Under the pieces are notes generated by a model, which worked only from the letters and a program-made list of their open reading frames with translations, was not told where the DNA came from and made no database searches. Both the position numbers and the translations under genes were made by a program. Below are positions 17,230-27,801 of a DNA stretch of 64,000 nt, piece after piece. Position 1 is the first letter of the stretch; each line of letters opens with the position of its first letter. The stretch is taken from NCBI GenBank assembly GCA_031283085.1, contig JAITCM010000039.1, positions 1 through 64,000 of the forward strand, in the 5' to 3' direction. The stretch comes from Chitinispirillales bacterium (GTDB lineage: Bacteria > Fibrobacterota > Chitinivibrionia > Chitinivibrionales > Chitinispirillaceae).

Positions 17230-18111
17230 ATGCATAATACCGCCGATAACGAATTACAAACGACAACGATACCTAAAACGATACATTACTGCTGGCTCAG
17301 CGATGAAAAGATGACATCCGATACCATAAAGTGCATCCGAAGCTGGAAACGATGTATGCCGGAGTACGAGTTTGTCTTATGGGACGGCCAAAAATTCGAT
17401 ATCGACTCCCATATCTTCGTAAAAGAGGCCTGTCAGGCAAAAAAATGGGCGTTCGCCTCGGATTATATTCGATTATACGCTTTGCATACGTGCGGCGGCA
17501 TATATCTTGACACCGATGTTTATGTGTTGAAGAGCTTCAACGACCTTTTGGAGAACGGTTTTTTTTCCGCCATTGAGTTTTACAAAGAAAACGCCGGAAA
17601 GAATATTGAGTTCATAAATGAAGACGGTTCGTTAAAGAAACTTTCGGCATCCGCTTTTGCCGATGAAACGCGGTCGCAAACGACTTTAACGGGCTGCATA
17701 AATGGATTACAAATACAAGCCGCCATGATGGGCGGCGTAAAGGGACATCCTTTTTTAAGAGCATGTTTGGATTGGTACGACGGTAAACATTTTATTTTGG
17801 AAGACGGCACCTGTCTTGATAACATAATATCGCCCGAAATCTACGCCCATATCGCGACGGGATACGGATTCCGCTACAAAAACGAACTCCAGAAATTGAA
17901 ATATAACATGACCGTTTATCCGTACACTGTGCTGGCCGGAAACGTGGAACAAGCCGCGGAAGACACTTACGCCGTCCACCTCGGCCGCGGAAGCTGGCGG
18001 AACAGGTCGCTTGCGGCGCGTATAATATTGAGTTTAAAGAGGAACCCCATTGTAAGAAGGCTGTTCGCCCACACAAAAAGCTCCGAAAAATATAACCGCC
18101 TCATCCGCTGA
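17230..18111 (+). CDS. Glycosyltransferase with DxD motif (GT32/OCH1-like), copy 2
   Basis: 293 aa paralog of the gene at 16421, similar along its whole length: 'IPKTIHYCWLSDEKMTSDT', 'WAFASDYIRLYALHTCGGIY' and 'LDTDVYV'. It carries a longer central insert (about residues 115-160) before 'LQIQAAMMGGVKGHPFLRAC'. AGGAA lies about 10 bases upstream of the ATG. The pair looks like a tandem duplication followed by divergence, consistent with two successive sugar additions. The gene ends 30 bases before the convergent methyltransferase. Confidence 0.85.
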   Translation: MHNTADNELQTTTIPKTIHYCWLSDEKMTSDTIKCIRSWKRCMPEYEFVLWDGQKFDIDSHIFVKEACQAKKWAFASDYIRLYALHTCGGIYLDTDVYVLKSFNDLLENGFFSAIEFYKENAGKNIEFINEDGSLKKLSASAFADETRSQTTLTGCINGLQIQAAMMGGVKGHPFLRACLDWYDGKHFILEDGTCLDNIISPEIYAHIATGYGFRYKNELQKLKYNMTVYPYTVLAGNVEQAAEDTYAVHLGRGSWRNRSLAARIILSLKRNPIVRRLFAHTKSSEKYNRLIR

Positions 18112-18141
18112 CCGGCCATGAGCCATAAGGTTACGCGGAAA

Positions 18142-18789
18142 TCATTTCATCCTCGCCCTCACTCCAAATTGGATGAATTCAATATCGGCCCCAAAAACAA
18201 TTTTGGCAAGCCAATACTTCGGCAAATGGCGTTTATAGACTTTTATCGGGTTTATCCCCTTCATCATTTCAATTTCAAATCCGTTTTCATTCAGTAAACG
18301 AATAATACTCTTCTTCGTAAAAAATCTTAAATGAGTTATATCTAAAATTCCGGAATTTACGTATTTCCAATCCTTATGAATAAGCAATTCGCCCAAGTTC
18401 AGGTAATAACGAACATTGGGAATAGAAAGTACGATAAAGGCATTTATCGTCATTTTCTTTTTTATGGACTGCAAAAAATTCCACGGTTGTTCCAAATGCT
18501 CAATAATATCGTTTGCTATTACCATATCAAAATAGTTATCGGGAACTTCATTTGCTACATTGTCATATAACCCGACAAGAACTTTATCCATTCGGGTTCC
18601 GGCGACTTTTGCCGCCTCTTCAAACGGTTCAACTCCCCAATATTCGCAGGGCTTGCTTTTCACAATCGGCGCGAAATTTCCGACATTGCAACCTATTTCC
18701 AAAACCTTGGAATAAGCGCCGGGCAGAAATTGAGCCATTTCCGGTCTTTTAGATATGGCATACATCAACTCGGATTTTTCGTTAATCAT
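18142..18789 (-). CDS. Class I SAM-dependent methyltransferase
   Basis: 215 aa. The SAM-binding motif I is 'VLEIGCNVGNFAPIV'. 'YWGVEPFEEAA' gives the acidic residue of motif II, and 'NYFDMVIANDIIEHLEQPWN' is the motif IV region of the Methyltransf_11/23 type. The C-terminal tail is typical of enzymes in O-antigen loci. I prefer the ATG at 18789, about 10 bases after GAGG, over the ATG at 18798 that almost touches it. It follows the GT2 gene by a few bases and likely methylates or caps a glycan, but protein or small-molecule substrates are possible. Confidence 0.85.
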   Translation of the reverse strand: MINEKSELMYAISKRPEMAQFLPGAYSKVLEIGCNVGNFAPIVKSKPCEYWGVEPFEEAAKVAGTRMDKVLVGLYDNVANEVPDNYFDMVIANDIIEHLEQPWNFLQSIKKKMTINAFIVLSIPNVRYYLNLGELLIHKDWKYVNSGILDITHLRFFTKKSIIRLLNENGFEIEMMKGINPIKVYKRHLPKYWLAKIVFGADIEFIQFGVRARMK

Positions 18790-18804
18790 CGTCAACATAC
18801 CTCG

Positions 18805-19761
18805 TCAATTAAATATTTTGTTTCTTTCAAACCCGTAATAGTCATTTCTTTTTGCCTTAAAAAGCGCCGCGTTTTCTCTCCTGATGCCTCTATAGCTCCA
18901 TAAGCCGCACAACGCGTCCCATTTGGCTTTAAAGTAAAGAGAGGGACTTTTCGGTTTGGAAAACGACTCCTTAAACGTATGCCACTCATTCGACAGAATA
19001 TACGGCAGACGCTTTAATATGTCTTTAATCGGGATGTTTTTATACAAAAACCAAACGCGGTTTCGCGCCAATAAATAAAATTGATGACCGCCGATTTTTT
19101 TAAAACTAAACCCGTTCATGTGGTACACGACCGCGTCAGGGGCGTACACGCAACGCCACCCCCGCAAAAAGGCGCGCATACAAAAATCCGTCTCTTCCAT
19201 ATAACCGAAGAAATTCGCGTCATACCCGCCCAATGCCCTAAAAACCCCCGCCCTGATAACAGCCGAACCGCCGTTCGCGCTGATAACATATCCTGACTTC
19301 GATAATAAGCCGCCGTCTTGATACGCACTTCCCTCGGCAAACGGCATAAAAACAAGGTCCTTAGTTATATAATGATAAAGCCCGTCCACTTTGGTGCGGT
19401 CGTAATAATTCATCTGCCGGCAGCTCACAATCCCGACCGTCCCGTCTTCAAGCAGCATCAGCGGCATATCAAGCCACGACGGCTCCGCAACCATGTCGTT
19501 ATTCAACGTGGCGATGAACTCCCCGGCGGCGTTCTCAAACCCGATATTTACCCCGGCGGCAAACCCGACATTTTTCTCAAGCCGAACCACCTTTGCCCCG
19601 CTGCAGATTTTGCGGACAACGGCAACCGACCCGTCGGTTGAAGCGTTGTCCACAACAACTATTTCAATATCCTTGTGATTGAGTCCAAGAAGACTCCGCA
19701 GACACTCCGGCAGCACCTCCGCGCCATTCCAATTGACGATTATTATTGATACGAGAGACAT
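18805..19761 (-). CDS. GT2 family glycosyltransferase (rhamnosyltransferase-like)
   Basis: 318 aa GT-A enzyme. Visible family features are 'VSIIIVNWNGAEVLPECLRS', 'EIVVVDNASTDGS', 'NVGFAAGVNIGFENAAGEFI', and the metal site 'ATLNNDMV'. The acceptor-side 'FFGYMEETDFCMRAFLRGWR' carries the ED motif. The C-terminal amphipathic region ('YLLARNRVWFLYKNIP') is typical for enzymes working on lipid-linked glycans at the inner membrane. AAGG lies 7 bases before the ATG. It begins a two-gene unit with the methyltransferase, separated from the upstream genes by a terminator hairpin at 19784-19818. Confidence 0.92.
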   Translation of the reverse strand: MSLVSIIIVNWNGAEVLPECLRSLLGLNHKDIEIVVVDNASTDGSVAVVRKICSGAKVVRLEKNVGFAAGVNIGFENAAGEFIATLNNDMVAEPSWLDMPLMLLEDGTVGIVSCRQMNYYDRTKVDGLYHYITKDLVFMPFAEGSAYQDGGLLSKSGYVISANGGSAVIRAGVFRALGGYDANFFGYMEETDFCMRAFLRGWRCVYAPDAVVYHMNGFSFKKIGGHQFYLLARNRVWFLYKNIPIKDILKRLPYILSNEWHTFKESFSKPKSPSLYFKAKWDALCGLWSYRGIRRENAALFKAKRNDYYGFERNKIFN

Positions 19762-19783
19762 CGTAACGCCTTTTTATAAAAAA

Positions 19784-19818
19784 TACGGTATTTTAAAGCA
19801 AAACTTTGAAATACCGTA
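19784..19818 (-). terminator. Intrinsic terminator after the GT4 gene
   Basis: An inverted repeat TACGGTATTT / AAATACCGTA, extended inside by AAAG / CTTT. On the minus strand it is followed by a T run (TATTTTTTATAAAAAGG). It ends the ligase-flippase-GT4 unit and splits the minus-strand glycan genes into two transcripts. Confidence 0.75.
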
Positions 19819-19864
19819 AAAATATGACCCCGGCCGCCCATATAACGTCAATACGAATTGACGT

Positions 19865-21052
19865 TTAATTTCGGCCGCCGAATCGTTTATCCAACTTTTC
19901 GCAAATGTCGGTCCAATCAAATCGTTTGCTATACGCCACAATCTTCTCAAAATTAACGCAAATATCGATACGACCGTCAATGATTCTCTTCAAAACATCT
20001 CTTAAATCATCAACGTCTCGAATTTTATAGCCGAATTCATTTTTATTCGTTATATCGTCAAAACTAATTACCGGAGTAGATATTATTTCACAACCGAAAT
20101 AAAGCGAATCCGACATCGCTATACAAAAACTTTCGGACGGCGACGTCAAACAAAAAGCTTTCGCCTTTCCATACCACGAATAGAGTTCTTTTCTATTGCT
20201 TATGGCGCCGGTGAATATTACCTTTTCTATAAGTTGCGGGTTTTGTGAATAAAAAGCTTTGATTTCTGAATCAAAAGAATGTTCTATCGGACCGATAAAG
20301 GCAAACTTCCAATCTTTCATTTCCAAACCGTTCAATGCGTTAAGCATCATTTGATTGTTCTTTTCTTTTATTCCTATTCTGGCAACCGTTATAATCAAAT
20401 TCTCTTTGTCGGTTTTTTGCGAATGCTCAACCCCCAAGCTTTTCAGAAATTTAAAGTCTATGCCGTTGGGTATATGGATAATCTTATTCTTTCTTTCCGG
20501 AAAACTCAGTTTATACGCGTTAAACGCGTTATAAGTTTCGGTCGATATTAAATCCAGACTTTTCTCGAATATTTTTCTGACTATTGTTTTAAACGACTTT
20601 TTTAACGATATTATAAAGTTCAACTTATATTTTTTCTCTTCCGCAGCGTAATGACCCGCGTCCAATTTCAAATACACAAACCCTTTTGGGTTTAGCAGTT
20701 TATACGCGAAAGCCGTGAGTCGGGACACGACGGTATTGTGGTAGAACTGGATGACGTCTATATTTTTCGCGTTTTTTATCAAAAAAAGCAAATAGCTTAG
20801 AATATAAAACGTTCTCTTATCGTCGGATTGCAAATACTTTATAGGTTTGATTTTTATTATCTTTAAAAATCGCAGCACATATTCATTGGCGAACTCCTGG
20901 CCGATATCGTGGCAAACCAGATATGAGTCATATTTGTAATCTCTTGCCAAGACATACGGAATAGAGCCCACATCTTTTGTCAGATGCATATCTAACGCCT
21001 CAAATATTAACACGTATGTTTTGTTTGCCTTGTTTTTTTTGATTTTTTGCAT
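19865..21052 (-). CDS. Glycosyltransferase family 4 (group 1)
   Basis: 395 aa GT-B enzyme. The N-terminal half is diverged, with short hydrophobic strands such as 'TYVLIFEALDM' and 'FVYLKLDAGHY'. The C-terminal nucleotide-sugar half is clear: 'ENLIITVARIGIKEKNNQMM', 'WKFAFIGPIEHSFDSEI', and 'SWYGKAKAFCLTSPSESFCI' with the EX7E-type 'ESFCIAMSDSLYFGCEII'. AGGA precedes the ATG, and its start overlaps the stop of the flippase gene by one base (TAATG), so translation is coupled. The gene is AT-rich compared with housekeeping neighbours, as usual for glycan loci. Confidence 0.85.
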   Translation of the reverse strand: MQKIKKNKANKTYVLIFEALDMHLTKDVGSIPYVLARDYKYDSYLVCHDIGQEFANEYVLRFLKIIKIKPIKYLQSDDKRTFYILSYLLFLIKNAKNIDVIQFYHNTVVSRLTAFAYKLLNPKGFVYLKLDAGHYAAEEKKYKLNFIISLKKSFKTIVRKIFEKSLDLISTETYNAFNAYKLSFPERKNKIIHIPNGIDFKFLKSLGVEHSQKTDKENLIITVARIGIKEKNNQMMLNALNGLEMKDWKFAFIGPIEHSFDSEIKAFYSQNPQLIEKVIFTGAISNRKELYSWYGKAKAFCLTSPSESFCIAMSDSLYFGCEIISTPVISFDDITNKNEFGYKIRDVDDLRDVLKRIIDGRIDICVNFEKIVAYSKRFDWTDICEKLDKRFGGRN

Positions 21053-22560
21053 TATTTATTCCTAATGTCGATTTTTAGCAGCCATCGGCAGGTATTTCCG
21101 ATTTCTTCAAATCTCAGCACAAACATCATAATAAGCATCACACTTAGGAAAATAATAAAATCGACGGTGATTTTCAACACGTCGGTCAACGGGGGCAGAA
21201 AACTGTTTATGCCCCAAAGCGCCAAAAAAGAAGACGCGTAGAGCCCGCATAAACGCAATATCATGGAAAAATGACTTTTATTAAAAAAACCGGACGCGCA
21301 CACCAGCGCAAAGCCGCTAAGAATATGCCATACCGCCCATGACAAAGCAAGGCCCTGTATCCCTCGCTTGTACGCAAACAATACGTTGCATATTAAGATT
21401 GCGGCTTGATTCAGCAGCGTAATTATTGAAACGACGAGTCCTTTTGACTGCGCCACCAACACTTGTGAAAAAATTATGTAATGCATAACGCCCAATAAGC
21501 CGAATCCGAAAATCATAACGACCGCGCCGAACGTGTGTATCTCCCGTACCGATATCTTCGCGGCGAACAGCACGTTCCCTAATTCTACCGGCAGAAAAAC
21601 CATACAAAAGACGCACGGCGCAAACACTATGAAAATAAATCCATAAAAAGACGATAATTCATGTGTAAAATCAGCGGTGTTTTTGTTTGCGCAGTGCTTT
21701 GCCAGCGCCGGAGATAAAATGGACGCGGCAACGCTGAAAATAACACCTTGCGGCACGGATAACAGTTTTTGGGCATAATCCAATATCGCGACGTTTCCTA
21801 TACCCGCACCCATGCTTATTTTTTTCTCAAAAACAGTGATGATTTGACCTATCCCGTACGCGAACATAAACGGTAACGCCGCCCAAAAATACGGCTTGGC
21901 CCCGCCGATATCCGCAATACGCAAACTTATCAAACCGGGAATTTTTTTTCGTACAATAAACACCAATACCGCCGTCAGTAAAACAGCGCTCGTATAGCTT
22001 GAAAAAACCAGCGCGAATATTCCTATTTTATTATACAGCAGAACTACAATAACAATATTGATAACATTTGAAAATAACGCCGAAATTTCAGGAATAAAAT
22101 ATATATTGAAACAATTTAACGTTTGTGTCCAAAACGCGGACAATTGTGTAAAGAATATTATCGGCAAAGTTATTCTTATTAACGTTACCAAGCGTAACGA
22201 GGTATGGCTCAACTGAGCGCCTAAAAAAAACTCCGCGATGGTCTTTGCGTTAATCTCTCCCAATACTATAATTACTATCGATATCGCGGAAATACAAAAA
22301 ATGGCGGCCCGTGCGGATATCACGGCCTTTTCCAATCCCAATGTTTCCCTTATGTGAACGAATTTAGCCCTGAATATCTCGTTCAACGAACCGTAGACAA
22401 GCATAGGCAGTACGGTTACAACAGACATCGCCACCACAAAGAAATCTCTATCCCTGGACGCCCCAAAGTATCTGGCTACCGCCAATAACGAGGCAATCCC
22501 CAAAAAAAGCCCCATTGCACGGAGCGCTACCAACAATAGATATTTTTCTTTGCCGACCAT
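21052..22560 (-). CDS. MurJ/Wzx-like polysaccharide flippase (MOP superfamily)
   Basis: 502 aa inner-membrane protein with about 14 hydrophobic segments. The N-terminus 'AVARYFGASRDRDFFVVAMS' matches the MurJ subgroup ('YFGAS...DAF' type), and 'LPMLVYGSLNEIFRAKFVHI' follows. In this locus it more likely exports a lipid-linked repeat unit than lipid II, because a standard murJ lies at 29400. It sits between the O-antigen-ligase-like gene (3 bases) and GT4 (one-base overlap), in the order polymerase, flippase, transferase. Confidence 0.85.
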   Translation of the reverse strand: MVGKEKYLLLVALRAMGLFLGIASLLAVARYFGASRDRDFFVVAMSVVTVLPMLVYGSLNEIFRAKFVHIRETLGLEKAVISARAAIFCISAISIVIIVLGEINAKTIAEFFLGAQLSHTSLRLVTLIRITLPIIFFTQLSAFWTQTLNCFNIYFIPEISALFSNVINIVIVVLLYNKIGIFALVFSSYTSAVLLTAVLVFIVRKKIPGLISLRIADIGGAKPYFWAALPFMFAYGIGQIITVFEKKISMGAGIGNVAILDYAQKLLSVPQGVIFSVAASILSPALAKHCANKNTADFTHELSSFYGFIFIVFAPCVFCMVFLPVELGNVLFAAKISVREIHTFGAVVMIFGFGLLGVMHYIIFSQVLVAQSKGLVVSIITLLNQAAILICNVLFAYKRGIQGLALSWAVWHILSGFALVCASGFFNKSHFSMILRLCGLYASSFLALWGINSFLPPLTDVLKITVDFIIFLSVMLIMMFVLRFEEIGNTCRWLLKIDIRNK

Positions 22561-22563
22561 GAC

Positions 22564-23961
22564 TCACTTTTGACCCTTTAAATACGCAGCACCCGTATTC
22601 GCCGTTTTATCCGATGCCGCGAACAACGCGACGCCTATCAGGGAAAAATACACAAACATCAGCGAGTAACTCACAAGCGCGCTGTCGACGAGACCATGCA
22701 TTGAAAACGCCGTTACCGCAAACACTACGGCATAAATCGCGCCGCCGCCTTTATTTCCGCGAACGAGGCAGATTAGCACCGCGGCATTGAAAACAATCCA
22801 TCCAAGTAGCCCCGGCATCCCCCATCCCAGCCAAATCTCGGCAAAAATATTGTGACTTGACATAGTTCTACCCTTATCAAACCCCGTAAGAAAACCGGAA
22901 CCGTATTCGAATTTTGCCAAACTGAAATTATTCATGCCTATTCCAAAAAAGAAATAATTATCTTTCAATACCTTAAAGGCCGAGCGCAGCATTTCAACCC
23001 GCCCCATATTTGACAGCATATCATTAAAATTCGGGTGAAGCATCCGCCCGATAATGTTGCGGCCAAAAGCAAAATACCCTATAACGGAGCCTGATAGAAC
23101 GCCGAATAATAATTTTTTTGACCGTTTACACCAAATACAATACGCAGCCATTATTGCGATTCCGGGGATACTGCCGCGCGTTGCCGTCATTAATATCACG
23201 CAAGCGTAAATTGACGAAAGCACATACATCAATACTTTTTTCACAATGCTTCGCTTTTCGTAAAGCGCCGTAAAAAAGGCGCACGGTAACGCCAAATCAA
23301 GATACGACGATATCATATTGGGATTTATGCCACAGATATAGCCAAACCGTTCCTTAAAAATATAGTTAACGTGCCCTTTCGCCGAATAATTGGCAAGAAC
23401 AAAACATATAAAGACAATACCGGAGGCCGCTATGTAAAATATCAGTCTTTCCATATCCAGGAGTTTTAATTTTAACAAAAAAAATACCTCATACGCTACC
23501 GTAAACCCGAGTAAAAAATAGATGTCAAAGCGTACGGCATGATATTTCGATTCCCCATAGTTCGTAATCGTCACATAAACCAGCGATACTATCCAACCCG
23601 ACAGCAATAAAATCAACGATTTATATTGCGGAACGCTAATCAATTCGCTTAAGCGCGTCTTTGCGTTGAGCACAACAGGAAAAAATATCAGACTTATTAT
23701 CGTTACATACAGCGACAATTGCAAAAAATACGACGCGGTAAACTGAATGAAAAAGAAAATGTATATCGACCGTTTTACAGCATCTCCCGCCAATATGACG
23801 ACTGACGCCGCGAAGAAAAACATCGCTCCGGCAAGCACAACATACCAGCCGAATCTCCCCACACACAACACCGAAAATACAGAGAGCGAAACAGACAACA
23901 TCAGCGCCGTGGCCCACCCCGACCTAAACATTGCCGCACTTGTCCGAACTGAGTTTAGCAC
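22564..23961 (-). CDS. O-antigen ligase/polymerase-like membrane protein (Wzy_C family)
   Basis: About 465 aa with 11-12 hydrophobic segments. The large periplasmic loop between the late helices carries 'NYFFFGIGMNNFSLAKFEYG' and 'MSSHNIFAEIWLGWGMPGLL'; the SSHN and G..G residues are the Wzy_C hallmark. 'TATRGSIPGIAIMAAY' is the conserved TRG.. helix. The start is uncertain: a GTG at 23961 lies 8 bases after AGGG, while the TTG at 23970 touches it and an ATG lies at 23931. It is first in the transcript with the flippase and GT4. Polymerase (Wzy) and ligase (WaaL) roles cannot be told apart by sequence. Confidence 0.85.
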   Translation of the reverse strand: MLNSVRTSAAMFRSGWATALMLSVSLSVFSVLCVGRFGWYVVLAGAMFFFAASVVILAGDAVKRSIYIFFFIQFTASYFLQLSLYVTIISLIFFPVVLNAKTRLSELISVPQYKSLILLLSGWIVSLVYVTITNYGESKYHAVRFDIYFLLGFTVAYEVFFLLKLKLLDMERLIFYIAASGIVFICFVLANYSAKGHVNYIFKERFGYICGINPNMISSYLDLALPCAFFTALYEKRSIVKKVLMYVLSSIYACVILMTATRGSIPGIAIMAAYCIWCKRSKKLLFGVLSGSVIGYFAFGRNIIGRMLHPNFNDMLSNMGRVEMLRSAFKVLKDNYFFFGIGMNNFSLAKFEYGSGFLTGFDKGRTMSSHNIFAEIWLGWGMPGLLGWIVFNAAVLICLVRGNKGGGAIYAVVFAVTAFSMHGLVDSALVSYSLMFVYFSLIGVALFAASDKTANTGAAYLKGQK

Positions 23962-24325
23962 AAAAGTCAACCCTGCTTAATTGTATTTAACGGCACTAAC
24001 GAATATAGTCCATCCCCACAACTTTCCCACCGTAATTCCCGAAACCCCAAAATATTTTTCATAATATACTATTTATCCGCCCCATAACGCAAATTATGGA
24101 GACTGTTTCAAATTTTGCGTAAATGTTTGTCCGGCTCATGGATGTCGGAATCAACGTCATTGCGGGGTCGGCTTCGCCTCAATAAACACGGTGACCCGCA
24201 ACTTGTTTATCACAGGCGTTCCTTATATTAATATACTATTTATCCGCGGCGCAGCGCAGAATTATATTATTTTGATTTTTATTATTCGATTTCGGCCTTT
24301 AATTCGGAACAGGACGGCACAATAT
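23962..24325. other. Divergent intergenic region with an 18-bp direct repeat and a short dispersed repeat
   Basis: No gene is supported here. An 18-base direct repeat (AATATACTATTTATCCGC) occurs at 24063-24080 and 24230-24247, with weaker similarity continuing for about 20 bases (CGCA.AATTAT). Between them, at about 24158-24182, lies GTCATTGCGGGGTCGGCTTC, which resembles the 'CGTCATTGCGAG' type of short interspersed repeat common in bacteria. GTTTCAAATTTTGCG occurs at about 24105. Confidence 0.6.
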
Positions 24326-25429
24326 ATGCGATATCCGGATACTGCCTCCGCGAAGAACACCGGCGCGGCGATAACGGCCGCCTTTTGGATACTGACGACC
24401 GCGTATGTCGCGCTCTGCGCGATGCCGGCAAAGACCTTCGTCGGAGCCTCCCATCCCGCCGTCCGCCACATCGGGCGCTTTGACAGACGCCACCCGCAAT
24501 ACGTCCGCTTCGACTGGCCGGGGGTCGCCGTCGAAACCCGCTTCGAGGGCGCCTCCTGCGATATCCTGCTTCGCGGCGACGGCGGACTCTACGACGTTTC
24601 CGTCGACGGCGTTCTCACGGTGCGGCGCTTTGACACCCTGGAAACCGCGCATACGCTCGCGTCGGGGCTTGCCGACTCCATACACAGCCTGCGGATTGTC
24701 AAGCGCACCGAGGGACTGCGCGGACAGGTCGTCACTTTTAAAGGCTTTTACGTTGACGCCGGCAAGTCGCTCCTCCCCCCGGTCGGCACCGTGCCCGCGC
24801 GCAGGGTCGAGTTCATCGGCGGGTCGAACCTGCTGGGCTTCGGCGTGGAAGCGGATACCGTGTGGTGCGACACGCCGTACAACTACTCCAACGTCTCCCT
24901 CTCTTTCGGGGCCGTGGCCGCAAGAGAGGTCGGCGCCGAATACCGCGTACTGGCGGTCTCCGGCAAAGGGCTGGTGCGGAACTGGAGGTCGCCGTACATC
25001 GCCGCGACGCGGCCCTTCGAGCCGCTATACCGCCTTGCGGTGAAGAACGACCCCTCCTCCGTCTGGAACTTCAAGTCGTGGGTTCCGCAGGTGGTGGCTA
25101 TATGCTTTGGGACGAACGACTTTTCAACGTACCCTTACCCGACCAGGACGCTGTTCGTCGAAAGCTACAAAAAATTTTTGGACGGCGTAACGGCGCGATA
25201 CCCCGGCGTGCAGATTGTTTGCGTAACATCGGCAAGGGAACCGGTGCGGACGTATGTGCGCGAAATGGTTGAACAGGAACGGGAAGAGGGGAACGAAAGG
25301 ATACATTTTTACTCGTTTGGGGAGGTACCGAAGAGGCAGTGCGGGTGCGACTGGCATCCTAACGCGGGAGCCCAAGAAAAAATCGGGAGGGAACTAGCGA
25401 AAGTTATTGGGCCGTTGTTTGGGGACTAA
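24326..25429 (+). CDS. Secreted SGNH esterase, CE2 (acetylxylan esterase) type
   Basis: 367 aa. An N-terminal hydrophobic stretch (about 13-33) looks like a signal peptide or anchor. The first half is a beta-rich domain ('GRFDRRHPQYVRFDWPGVAV', 'DILLRGDGGLYDVSVDG'), as in two-domain CE2 esterases. The second half is SGNH hydrolase: block I 'RRVEFIGGSNLLGFGVEA' with the putative nucleophile Ser, block III 'VAICFGTNDFS', and block V 'DWHPNAGAQEKIG' with the Asp-His pair. Block I reads GGSN rather than the common GDS. CE2 enzymes deacetylate plant polysaccharides, fitting a fibre-degrading host. I prefer the ATG at 24326; earlier in-frame residues look untranslated. Confidence 0.85.
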   Translation: MRYPDTASAKNTGAAITAAFWILTTAYVALCAMPAKTFVGASHPAVRHIGRFDRRHPQYVRFDWPGVAVETRFEGASCDILLRGDGGLYDVSVDGVLTVRRFDTLETAHTLASGLADSIHSLRIVKRTEGLRGQVVTFKGFYVDAGKSLLPPVGTVPARRVEFIGGSNLLGFGVEADTVWCDTPYNYSNVSLSFGAVAAREVGAEYRVLAVSGKGLVRNWRSPYIAATRPFEPLYRLAVKNDPSSVWNFKSWVPQVVAICFGTNDFSTYPYPTRTLFVESYKKFLDGVTARYPGVQIVCVTSAREPVRTYVREMVEQEREEGNERIHFYSFGEVPKRQCGCDWHPNAGAQEKIGRELAKVIGPLFGD

Positions 25430-25527
25430 AGCCTTTAAAATCAAATTCAAAATCAAAATCAAATTCGTTTAAGGGGAGGGCTACGATAAACAGCGCCCCA
25501 CTGGGGCGCATCGCTCCCTCGCTACAT

Positions 25528-25557
25528 AAAAACGGGCGATAAAACCAGCCCGTTTTT
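25528..25557. terminator. Bidirectional intrinsic terminator between the CE2 esterase and dnaK
   Basis: A perfect ten-base stem AAAAACGGGC / GCCCGTTTTT with a ten-base loop, giving a T run on both strands. It serves the convergent esterase (+) and dnaK (-). A second perfect hairpin, GCGCCCCA-C-TGGGGCGC, lies just before it at 25493-25509. Confidence 0.85.
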
Positions 25558-25655
25558 ATTCCGCTACCCACCCTACGGGGGGATAAAGCCCCCCCGTAAC
25601 GCCCCCCGTAAACAAGCGCCGCTTACGCGTCGCAACGTCAACATCAACGTCAAAA

Positions 25656-27587
<1,932 letters not shown>

Positions 27588-27682
27588 AATCCCTCCTGTG
27601 TATTTTTTTATTTTTTGTTTTTTGCGCCGTTGATAAACCAATGTCCTTATGATTCTATAATCAAATATCGTGCCATTGTGAA

Positions 27683-27703
27683 AAACCGCGAAATTTGCGG
27701 TTT
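27683..27703 (-). terminator. Hairpin terminator upstream of dnaK
   Basis: Inverted repeat AAACCGC / GCGGTTT with a seven-base loop. On the minus strand it is followed by TTC and an AT-rich stretch. It probably ends the protease transcript (27802-29289) before the dnaK promoter. Confidence 0.55.
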
Positions 27704-27758
27704 AAAGGGGGGTAGCTTTGTTGTGGATATGTTATATTGATACGAATTGACGGATAGT

Positions 27759-27773
27759 GTTTCAAATTGAAAC
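27759..27773. other. 15-bp perfect palindrome GTTTCAAATTGAAAC
   Basis: A perfect palindrome with arms GTTTCAA / TTGAAAC around a central A, between the protease stop and the dnaK terminator. It is either an operator for dnaK or part of the 3' end of the protease transcript. The half GTTTCAAATT also occurs near 24105 and, inverted, near 29352. Confidence 0.35.
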
Positions 27774-27801
27774 AAAAAAACAAGGCGCCGTATCTGCCGA
27801 T

